This document shows positions 50,501 to 64,000 of a stretch of 64,000 bases of DNA, piece by piece. Both the position numbers and the translations under genes were made by a program. Positions within the stretch are counted from its first letter, which is position 1. Every line of letters starts with the position of its first letter. The notes below the pieces were generated by a model. The model had not been told where the DNA came from and did not search any database. It saw only the letters and a list, made by a program, of their open reading frames with translations. This DNA comes from Arbacia lixula. Its lineage: Eukaryota; Echinodermata; Echinoidea; Arbacioida; Arbaciidae. The stretch covers positions 23,045,178 to 23,109,177 of the forward strand of contig OZ022576.1 in the NCBI GenBank assembly GCA_963669155.1, in the 5' to 3' direction.

Positions 50501-53223
50501 ACTAAAAGAAGACATTTCTTTCTACATATGCCATATTCTAGATCTGAACCATTTCATCTTGTTCTTTGTGTCTTTGTCAGGGGATGGAGTGTATCAACAG
50601 GGTATGGACTTTTGCCTTGAGAAACTCAACAACTGCGGTTGGAACCACATCTATGCAGAGGGTAACAAGGAAGTTCCATGGAAAGCTTGCGGATTTTGTA
50701 AAATGAATGGCCATTTATTAAGAAAGATGTGCAGTGAACTCTTTGCGTAGGATGAATAGATAGTGAATTATGGACATGAATTTATGGTATGAAGATGGTA
50801 TCTTGAATCTCATAATTTTAATTTGAGGAGCATCTCTTAAACTATCTAGAGAAATTTGTGGGAAGTCGATATTATCCCTGAAATTGATGAAGAATATTTA
50901 TAGGAATTTTAGAAGGACTTCAATTATGAATACAACAATTGTTGTAAGCACAGTACATCTACACAGAATGCACCAGGTAATATTTTCCTTATATTTGGAT
51001 GTATGTTCAGGAAAACAATAGTGACTTTAAAATGTGATTACCATTAAAACATTGCGTCTGATTTAAAAAGTTGCTCATAGTGATGGTATGAACTTCTCAT
51101 CACCAATTTTCTTTTTTTGAGTATGTAAGAAGTGCAAAATAATGAGTCTTCATGACTTGCTTTTACTTGTTTCTTCACATTTTTTTTTTCAATAGGCAAA
51201 GTCAACATGACCAAAGAATTCCTTAGGTTAAAGTGGGGTGAGTGAATTGCATTTCTTTGTTTAAAACTCAACCTACAAGTTTGTTGTCCACTTGTGCATT
51301 GTCGTATATCATTTAATTGTGTGTTTGTTGTACATGTAGCTGCCTTCCTAGACAAAACATTTTTCAAAAGTTTTGTGGTAATATTAATGTTTTTCAAACA
51401 AGAAAAGGCTTGGTACATCAAGAGTTTTAAGATGAAAAGGAGAAGTGGTCAGCCCGGAAATCTGAATAAAGAGCTTCCTATTTTATTGTACTTCCATTCT
51501 GTAGAACTCTTATCAACTATTCATTTTTGTAGGAAAGAATATCCTTAGAATAGGATATTATCAGTATAATCACTATCTAAAAGAATGATTACAGCCAATA
51601 AGAATGGAAGTAAGAGCTGTTGACATTTAAAAAAAAAATCTAACAAATGGTGCTAGATCATGGGGCAGCTCAGAGCCATCTATGCACATGTTGCTTTGCA
51701 GGGTAGGCAGATAATAAAAGAAAATGTGAAGAATATTCTTGTTGCTACCTATTGAGACAGAGTTGGCGAAATTCTATGTATAGATGGTACAGCCACATGT
51801 TATTGCATGGTACAAAACATAGTAGACCATTTTACTTACAGCTCCCCAAGATTACCAAGGCTCATTGAGCATAGCTTAATATGTCAGAACTCATATAAAC
51901 TCTCTATAGTCTCTGGGCACATTTGGGGAGAGGTTAAAATTCCTTCCTTTGACTGTTCTTAATCATTTCTTAATTCTTTACTACTTTGTGCAGGGGTTGG
52001 GCGGCTCCTCAGCGAATGTCAGAAGGTACCAATTGTGCTCCCCATGTGGCACATAGGCATGGATGACATCCTTCCCAACTACCCTCCCTACATTCCTCGC
52101 ATCAAGAAGAAAGTCACCGTTCTGATCGGTGAGCCGCTGGATTTCAGAGAGACCGTGGCACAGATGCATAAGGAATTCCTTTCACCAGTAAGTCTTCCAT
52201 CATTTATTTTACGTATGCTGGGGTAGTTCAATGGAAATGGTTCATGTTGTGTAATGTACCAGAACTACTGTAAGTAACTGTGTGTTGTCCATCTAATACA
52301 TCTGGAGTACATGTACTTGCGATAGGGTGGAGCAAAATGTATCGATATGCAATTTTAGAACAATGTTAAGTTGATAAGAATGAATGTTAATCGCTTGATA
52401 GCACTTTTGTGTGTATAGATCCAACAGCAAGAAACAAATTCATACAACTCTGTTATGTACCACTGGCATAATGAATCACTTTAACTAAAGAAGTGCAAGA
52501 CAGGAATATAATCTAAGTCCATACTGAGACAGGTATCCAAAAGATGCTGCTTAATTTTTTGGAATGACTTACCAGTAATGGGATTAGACCCTTTTGAGAA
52601 AATTGGTTATGTAATCCAAGACAAATTCACGGAATACCTTAAAGGGAATATATTGCACTGGGAAGACAAAAAATCCTTCAAACAGGTGATTGTGAGCAAT
52701 CTTCTTGCCAATGGATGGTCTTGAATTCATGTAAAGTTGTCCATTTTAGAAACTTGCTGAAAGTTATTTGCCCTCAAATGATCCACATTTGAAATAATTA
52801 GTGATTACTGTGACTCGCAAATCCTCAAAATGTTTGGCCCGAACAATTTGAGAATTTGTGAGTTAATCCCTAATTCTTCCAAATTTGGATCATTTAAGGG
52901 CAAATAACTTTCAGCAAGTTTCTAAAAATGGACAATATATTTTTTAAGACCATTGGCAAGAAGATTGCTCAAGATCACATTTTGAAGGCTTTTTTGTCTT
53001 CCCAGTACAGTATGCCCTTTCAACTTGTATTATTAGTCTGACCAAATATACATCTCTTTCTGATGGACTTGAGCAAGCTTTTCACCTGGGTCCTGAGTAT
53101 TTCTGACCTCTCCATTCGCAGGTGGAGATGAGGAAGAAGATAACAGATGCCATCCAGGAGGAGATGAAGATATTGAGAGCCAAGACTGAGGCCCTCCATG
53201 CAGAGCACATCAAGCTGAGGTGA
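47575..53223 (+). CDS. TAZ: Tafazzin, cardiolipin-remodelling transacylase
   Basis: Mitochondrial membrane phospholipid-lysophospholipid transacylase that remodels cardiolipin acyl chains. Eight coding exons join in phase: 47575-47686, 48775-48906, 49586-49625, 50030-50115, 50581-50661, 51196-51237, 51994-52187 and 53122-53223, giving 262 residues. That equals the human form without exon 5, which has no counterpart here. Visible features: N-terminal [21 protein letters not shown] (residues 17-37), the membrane-anchor region; acyltransferase HX4D motif HTSCLD at 71-76; [28 protein letters not shown]; the [12 protein letters not shown] block; and [20 protein letters not shown]. The start MPLEPG matches the human MPLHV start, although an in-frame ATG at 47494 exists. 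Exon 2 uses the first of two overlapping donors (G|GTGGGT); the alternative would break the frame. MITEs occupy the last intron. No damage is seen. Confidence 0.95.
48500..48545. repeat. Degenerate GGTTAG-rich stretch
   Basis: Phrases GGGTCAGGGTTAG, TTAGGTTTAGGG and TTAGGTTAAGG lie in TAZ intron 1. They follow a 100-bp block (CTAAACGGGCGCTAATGCA, GTTGTCTAGGG) that also occurs at 43465-43545, inside the hAT-like element. Interspersed repeat rather than telomere. Confidence 0.5.
52641..53020. mobile_element. 380-bp MITE with ~140-bp inverted arms in the last TAZ intron
   Basis: The left arm contains CACTGGGAAGACAAAAAA, GAGCAATCTTCTTGCCAATG, TTGTCCATTTTAGAAACTTG and CTGAAAGTTATTTGCCCT in order. 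The right arm carries their complements in reverse order. Ends are AAAGGG and CCCTTT, preceded on the left by CTT. The fold leaves an AT-rich loop of about 100 bp. Confidence 0.8.
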
Positions 53224-53369
53224 CGCAGGTTCTGTGTGATGTGTGTCCTTTAATCCATGGTTGCTTCCACATTCTCGTGCCATTTCACTACTGGTAAATA
53301 ATATAATAAATGCTGCCTCCTGTCTACCAGGGTATGTCATAGTAGAGCTGTAAGTTATTTGGTCTGTAA

Positions 53370-53720
53370 ATACCCATAGAACCTTGGAAGTGATTATTGA
53401 AATCAACTGTTATTCAATTTAATCTGCAGAGCTGTAAGAGTGGAGATTATATTTTGGGTGCCAGATGACCAAAATTGACAATGTGCTGATGCAAGTGTCA
53501 TGATGAAGCCTTACATACACAACATTTTCAGGGCATTAGATTGGTATGAGACCATTTTCATGAAGGTGCCCATAGAACCTCTGAATTGATTATTGAAATT
53601 GGCTTTTATGTGATGTTATCTGCAGAATTTTATGAATGGGGTTTATACCTGGGTGTCAGATGACCCAACTCGACAATATGCTGATGCAAATGTAACAAAG
53701 AGACCTCAAATATATGCATC
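53370..53720. repeat. ~198-bp imperfect duplication in the TAZ 3' flank
   Basis: CCCATAGAACCT, GATTATTGAAAT, ATCTGCAGA, GGGTG(C/T)CAGATGACC and GACAATRTGCTGATGCAA recur in order at about 53373 and 53571. The first AATAAA after the TAZ stop is at 53305-53310, so the duplication lies in the 3' UTR only if a later signal (for example 55852-55857) is used. Confidence 0.8.
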
Positions 53721-53939
53721 GTATTCAGGGATGAAGATTGAAGTTAAACCACTTTCATACAAATGCTCTCATTTTTTTACAACATTTGTATCAGATAAAA
53801 TGCTGCTGTATAGGTTTTTGTGTGTGTTCTTGGTGCTATTGAGAGTCATGTGACTGAAATCTGTTTACATTTCATTATTTAGCAGCCAAATGTAAATAAT
53901 AATCATGGAAACTAAACTGAGAAGAGAAGTAGACAAGTT

Positions 53940-54600
53940 GAGCAAATGTTATACCTCCGCCACGAATTGGCTGGAGGCATTATGTTTTCGGGTTGTATAT
54001 CTGTGCGTTCATCTATCCCAAATCTGTTACACTGTATAGAACTTGAGAACCATTCAATGGATTTGCTTCAAACTTATTGGAATTGATGAAAAACAAATTG
54101 GGGTCAAATTAGATATAGGTCAGAAGTCAATGAACTTTGCCCAGAATGCCAAAATTTGATATTTGTCACATTTCATCCAATAGTCTTCTTCCAACCATAC
54201 ATGTTGCAAAGGCAGACCATGACATGGAGGTTAAAACAAATGACATTGTGGTAAAAATTCCCTGAAAATTCAAAGGTCATTGATAATCATCCATTTTCAA
54301 CCAAACTTGATACAAGGGGTATTGATATATAGAGATAGACTGGTAAGATAAGAGGTCATATTCCTTAGGGTCAAAGATCAATGAACTTTGCCAACATTGG
54401 CTAAAAATGTCACCAAAATAATAGTTTTTGCATTAACCAGAAATTCAATGGTCCAACAAATCAATGCAGTAAAATGATGGTTTACTACATGGAGATATGC
54501 TAATTAGCTTTAAGGTTGAATCATTGAGAGGTCAAAGGTCAATGAACTTTGGCAGTAATTATGAATCAATAGTTTGCAGGGCCCACTGGTAGAACAGTAT
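53940..54600. repeat. Interspersed repeat with GGTCAAAGGTCAATGAACTTTG phrases
   Basis: The stretch starts CCTCCGCCACGAATTGGC...GGAGGCATTATGTTTTCGG and holds three spaced 'GGTCAA(A/G)...TCAATGAACTTTG' blocks at about 54120, 54365 and 54535, separated by 170-245 bp. CCTCCGCC...GTTTTCGG openings of this type are common in marine invertebrate repeats. The class is unknown. Confidence 0.5.
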
Positions 54601-56150
54601 TCAACCACTGAAGGGGCTACCCTGGGTAAATAATACTAATAAAATAAAAAAATAAAAATTGTGAAATTTCTACCAAACACAAGTATCAATTCAAATTAGG
54701 TGAAGCTAACATATGATGTGCGTGACAATCAAATTGCTCTCATGTACTACTGGTACCTTTAAATCTCAGAATCTCCTACCTGAACACCCAAATTCTGACA
54801 TCAACACTTTTAGCCTATTTTTATGCTTTGTGTGCCATTTTAACCTTGCAGAGTTATTGTAAAGATACTGGTTTTTCTTTGCAATAGAAGTTTGTGCAAT
54901 TTTAGCTTAAATTCTCTTTTATCACTATCCACAAGTGAAATGCTGATGATGGTGGGTGTGAAAGTATAGTTATCATTTTCGGGGGCCATATTCATGAAAC
55001 GTTTATAGTAGTCTAGTTAGATATTAGAAATGCATGCATTTTAGTAACTAAATGTGCTTAGTAAGGCTTTATGACATTATGAAGTAGCATGCCATTATTT
55101 GATGTATTAACTTACCTTCATAACCAGAAATTGGTTCACATTTGTTACATTTTCTTTAAACCATGAAATTTTTAATAGCTAACATACACTGATACACATT
55201 TATGTAATCGAAAGTAACTTGAAATCAATGTAATTGACATTTGCTCACGAAGGAGCAATAATGAACAATGCCATTTGATTCTTCACATACATGTATAATT
55301 TTGCAATCGTACATCCCGATTTCATTTGGCAATATTGAAACTTGCAATGAATACCAGTATACATCTACTAGGACCAAATAGTTAATTTGAAGCAAGCACA
55401 GCTATACTTTGGATTCAATGAACTATATGATTCATTTCAATATTTCCCTTCATTGAAAATGTTTGTTCATTGGTTGGTCTTACATATATGCTTTCAGTTC
55501 TGTTTTATGAGCTTTTTCTTGTATTTGTTTTAGTCATCAATATCTTTTAACAAATTTTCTATATTGTTTTTGTGATTATTTATTATGTAATTATTATTCT
55601 TTTATTCAGCAGCTTAATCAAACACTTATATTTTTTTTTAATTGTGAAATGTTTTATCTGTACTTTAATTGATATTTGTTTGGCCACTTACCGTTACACC
55701 GTTAAATCAACACCTGTGATACTGCTTTTGGAATATGTTGTTGCAGTGTATTTATATTCATATTGAAAGCAAATGTCTTTTGCACCTGGAAAATACTGAG
55801 AGATTTAATCTCTCAAGTCGTATCACTTATTGTGTTCAATTACAATTGAAAAATAAAATTCATCAGCTGTTTTGTATGCCATTTCATGATTATTTGTACT
55901 TTTTAATGAAATAGTTCAGATAGTATTTTTACAGGTGAGGTTCAGAATCAGAGAAAAGGAAACAGAACTTTAAGAATTTGAATCTTTAAAGCAGAAACCA
56001 AAGTTGGTCCACTATACATTGCATATGAGATCTGCCAACCATCTATCAGATTTAAGCTTAAAAAAAAAAAAGGGAGTTAAAATGTGCCGGAGATAAGGAT
56101 GTGATTAAAAAAATTGAATGAAAGAAATGGTAGTGGATTGTGTGGGGAGA
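54600..56150. other. Gene-free AT-rich stretch after TAZ
   Basis: No exon was recognised. A plus-strand AATAAA at 55852-55857 is a possible distal TAZ polyadenylation signal. Confidence 0.4.
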
Positions 56151-56165
56151 AACATAGGAATGTGT

Positions 56166-56169
56166 GAGT

Positions 56170-56205
<36 letters not shown>
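56166..56205. repeat. (TG)n microsatellite
   Basis: A TG run of about 30 bases ends 24 bases before the histone H4 copy. Confidence 0.9.
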
Positions 56206-56207
<2 letters not shown>

Positions 56208-56228
56208 ATGGGTATCCATTTGTATATG

Positions 56229-61185
<4,957 letters not shown>

Positions 61186-63350
61186 TCAGTTTCCTAGCGC
61201 CGCATAACGGTTGCCGAGTTGCAAGTCCCCTCCTTTACTCGAAGCAGCATCCATAGCCTGTCCACCTCGAGTCACCGTGGAGAAAGTGGCATCATCTGCC
61301 TTGTTACTGAAGTAGGAGCAGGGGCAAAATGAGAAGCAGGGACATTCAATTTACAAAATATACATGACAAACAGGAGTATGTATATCCTTCCATATTTGA
61401 GCAAAATGATACAGGCAACCTACAGGATTAATTACGGTAGTTATGAGCAAAATTTGTATTTGCAATGACAGAGAAGTATAATGATATTTACATGTATAAC
61501 GAAAAACCAAATTACTGAAGTTTTGGAGGCTTACATGCTAGGTGTTAGGACTTCAAGTTTTCAAATGGAGCATTTAGGTGCATCCTTTTGAAAACATCAA
61601 ACAAGAGATTTAGTTTGATTAAATAGCCAGGAGAAAAAACATACTTTGTAGTTCATACAATATAGAAAATATATATTTGTTCTGCCTCATGACTAAGCCC
61701 GCAATCTGTTGCAATTGTAATTTATTTCTGTATCAGATCTGTGCTACTCTAAAAACAAACCTGTAAACTAATACATTGTACCCTTTCACACATGCAACAA
61801 TTAATTGAGCCATAACATAACTGAAACAGATGTCCAAAATGTGCATTTAAAAACCTACCTGTGTTTCACCAAGTCTGAGCTGGCTGCTAGTGACGGGAAC
61901 TCAAATTCGTTGTTTAGCTGTGGTGCCCTCCCCTTCCCCATTCCTCGACTAACACCACCACCACCACCACCACCACCAGAAGCACCAGCAGCTCCTAGCC
62001 TCGCTGCAGCTCCCGCTAACCCTGACGCCTTGAGTCCAAGGTTGGAGCTGGAGTCGGCTCCTGCTTGCCCACGCCGACTGGGAGGCACGTACTTGCCTTT
62101 TGATGGTGCAGGGGGCTCCTCCTTAGGCACCTCTGCAGGTTCAAGGTTCAAGGTTTGAAACAGGATCAGCCAAGCAATCAAAGCACAGGTAATCAATCTA
62201 AATAGAATGTTGAACTGATCAAAACTGCGCAACTAATTCTTTATGTTAAATAAATCAGGGTAGGTAAAAAAAAAAAAGGAGTTAAATTGAATTGCATCCA
62301 ATGACCTCCTTTTTCTTATTTTTTCTACTCATTCCTCATCATATTTAATCTGATTCATTGATATTTGCTTTGCTCTATAGTTTATATGACCTTACATTAA
62401 TTTTAATAATGCTAAAATCATATTTAAAAGGAGCAAATCATTGTTTGAAATTCAATCAAATCATTATTTGAAATTGAATCAAATCATTGTGCTATAGAGG
62501 GTTCCCATGAGCAGCCATATTGGAAGACAAAACAATAAAAACCTGTACATCAGACCATGAAAACAATGATTTTCATGGTCTGATGCACAGGTTTTTATCG
62601 TTTTTCCTCCAACACGGCTGCTCGTGGGAACCCTCTATATGTACACACACACTTATGTTCGTCTTTCACATTGTTTAAAATATGTTGACATTGTAGGAGA
62701 TGCATTTTTTCCAATGAGAGGCATGTGTGGCAGTGCCAATGTTGGCATTGCTACCCTTCTCACCTGGTTCTGGGGGTGGGGGTGCAGCAGCAGCAGGAGC
62801 AGCTGGGACAGCCGCTGCATCTGGCTTGTTCCATGGTCCAGCCGATCCCTGGCCTTTACTTTTGATAGGTTCACCATTTTCGTCCACTTCCTCCTCTTCT
62901 TCCTCCCCTTCAGGAGGCTCGTCGCTGCAGACACAACAAAGGGTAGAGAAGCTGTTGTATTACTTTCATTCATTTCAAATCAGCCACTTTGTTTGCAGTG
63001 GCACAGAAGGTTAACATAATAATAGAGCAGTAGGTGTAAAATTTGATGGAAAAATGGATAGTGTCATATACTAATCCACTTGTATACACAACAAATTGTT
63101 GAATGTGTTACCAAGAGCAAAGGAGTAGCTTTTATATGGGGCAGGGGTACACATTTGGTCACATTTACAGTACATGTCCTATATTACTAGTCATATTTTA
63201 ATACAAAGCTAAGCATGATAGAAATTTGCTTACTTAAAAAGACAGAGGCCTGGTTTTAACCGCTACTCACGTTATCTGCAGTGCTTGTACCTTCAGCCCA
63301 CTGTAATCTTTCTGTGAATCATCTCGGAAGTCTGTCCATTCATCGTCATC
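61186..63350 (-). CDS. CDV3: CDV3 homologue, C-terminal part (5' exons off the right edge)
   Basis: Four exons join in phase: 63350-63271, 62924-62764, 62132-61859 and 61306-61186, giving 211 residues; vertebrate CDV3 is about 260. The order of conserved blocks matches CDV3: DDDEWTDF and KDYSGLKVQALQI in the first; an acidic stretch and GPWNKP in the second, which then becomes Ala/Pro-rich; KYVPPSRRG (vertebrate YRPPGAR), a poly-Gly run and NNEFEFPSL in the third; LQLGNRYAAL before the stop in the fourth. The protein is low-complexity and without a known fold. CDV3 was named from carnitine-deficiency-responsive expression in mouse heart, and its molecular role is unclear. The N-terminal block with the lysine-rich FFAKRDKKK-like start is missing here and must lie beyond 64000. 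No defect is visible. Confidence 0.88.
62493..62639. mobile_element. 147-bp palindromic MITE (68-bp arms) in a CDV3 intron
   Basis: TATAGAGGGTTCCCATGAGC at the left is the complement of GCTCGTGGGAACCCTCTATA at the right with one mismatch. The arms continue through AAAACCTGTACATCAGACC and CATGAAAA to a loop of about six bases. TA at both ends fits a Tc1/mariner-type duplication. Confidence 0.85.
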
Positions 63351-64000
63351 CTGAGCGGAAAAGAAACAAATACTCTAAGTCAGTGGTGAACCTTATAAAT
63401 GGTTGGGTAAATAATACTGTATGTCTTGGGGTTGATTCACTAAAAACACAGTGCATAGAAATGTATTTAACTGGAGAAAACCTCTTAAGTGTAACTGGGC
63501 CCAAATATAAATTCAACCTCTTTTCCTAATGCATTTACCAAATGATCAGGACGGTTAAGTACTTGTTACTTGTATTTGTACATGTACATGTACATGTACA
63601 AGTAACAAGTACGTAGATAAGGTATGGAATGAAGATGTACTGCCACTGGCGCCAGAAATGTCCTCAATTTGGATCAATATTCATGATTGATGACATGTAT
63701 TTCTGGAGACTCAATCCCAAAATGTTTCTTATCTAAAGTTTCAAACCGTGGACATCTGGTACTGCATGGATGTGTGATCACTCATGCATAATTGATCACT
63801 TTAAGCTTGAAGTGAATTGATAGATTTAAAATTATTTCAACTAACTTTTATCTCTGTCTGAGTCATTTTTTTCAAATCACATAAAAGATGCTGGCATGAT
63901 GCAATGGCCGATGCAATGATCATGATGATGAAGTAAGATTTAACATGCATCGTTCATTCCGCCAAAGCAAGTACTACATGCAGAGAACAATGGCACATGT
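63351..64000. other. CDV3: CDV3 intron, no exon recognised
   Basis: Apart from the palindrome at 63559, nothing is recognised. No exon with the CDV3 N-terminal sequence is present. Confidence 0.5.
63559..63612. repeat. 54-bp palindrome built on ACATGT
   Basis: GTACTTGTTACTTGTA at the left and TACAAGTAACAAGTAC at the right enclose four TACATG repeats. Confidence 0.85.

Noticed and set aside
54110-54560. AGGTCA half-sites suggesting nuclear-receptor elements
   Set aside because: They belong to a dispersed repeat phrase present in several places in the window.
61855-62232. 125-residue minus-strand frame starting MRSFDQFNILF
   Set aside because: Its first part is CDV3 intron; only 62132-61859 is exon, as shown by splice sites and phase.

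Overview
The window reads as intron-rich, AT-rich animal nuclear DNA, most likely from an echinoderm and perhaps a sea urchin. The support is canonical GT/AG introns of a few hundred bases to several kb, protein-level matches to animal housekeeping genes, many ACATGTA runs, dense small inverted-repeat transposons, and a histone H4 copy that begins at a PyCATTCPu cap motif typical of sea-urchin histone genes. The species assignment is an inference; the gene identities are not.

Four host genes can be rebuilt exon by exon with matching splice phases. (1) DNPEP, aspartyl aminopeptidase, minus strand, 14 coding exons at 11659-24459, 468 residues. (2) RAB7, late-endosomal GTPase, minus strand, 4 coding exons at 35173-40397, 205 residues ending in CAC. 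(3) Tafazzin (TAZ), mitochondrial cardiolipin transacylase, plus strand, 8 coding exons at 47575-53223, 262 residues. (4) The 3' part of a CDV3 homologue, minus strand, 4 exons at 61186-63350, with its 5' exons beyond the right edge. RAB7 and TAZ are divergent, head-to-head genes. TAZ and CDV3 converge, with a long gene-poor stretch between them. A probable first exon of a BED-like zinc-finger gene (28418-28771, minus) lies upstream of DNPEP. A truncated histone H4 retro-pseudogene with an internal poly(A) sits at 56229-56507.

The rest is repeat landscape. Positions 1-8269 form one giant inverted repeat (x pairs with 8270-x). Its outer arms are built from about six degenerate 242-bp units, and its core is an inverted CCAGTAG minisatellite; this is a foldback-type structure with no visible transposase. 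Other elements include a TA-flanked pogo/Tigger-like element (9910-11247), a TTAA-flanked piggyBac-like element with long G/C runs (19901-20703), three copies of a 136-bp element in DNPEP introns, a 577-bp palindrome duplicated across an assembly gap (21659-23312), a TA-flanked family with TIR core CAGCTCAAAGGAATTGG (27191-27932 and 40116-40251), a hAT-like element (42735-44108), palindromic MITEs inside TAZ and CDV3 introns, and two LINE reverse-transcriptase fragments. No retrovirus, LTR element or Polinton was recognised.

The genes do not form a pathway. They are independent housekeeping functions: cytosolic peptide trimming, late-endosome traffic, cardiolipin remodelling and a CDV3-family protein. 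All coordinates and translations were worked out by eye from the sequence. Family names rest on remembered family sequences, not on a search.
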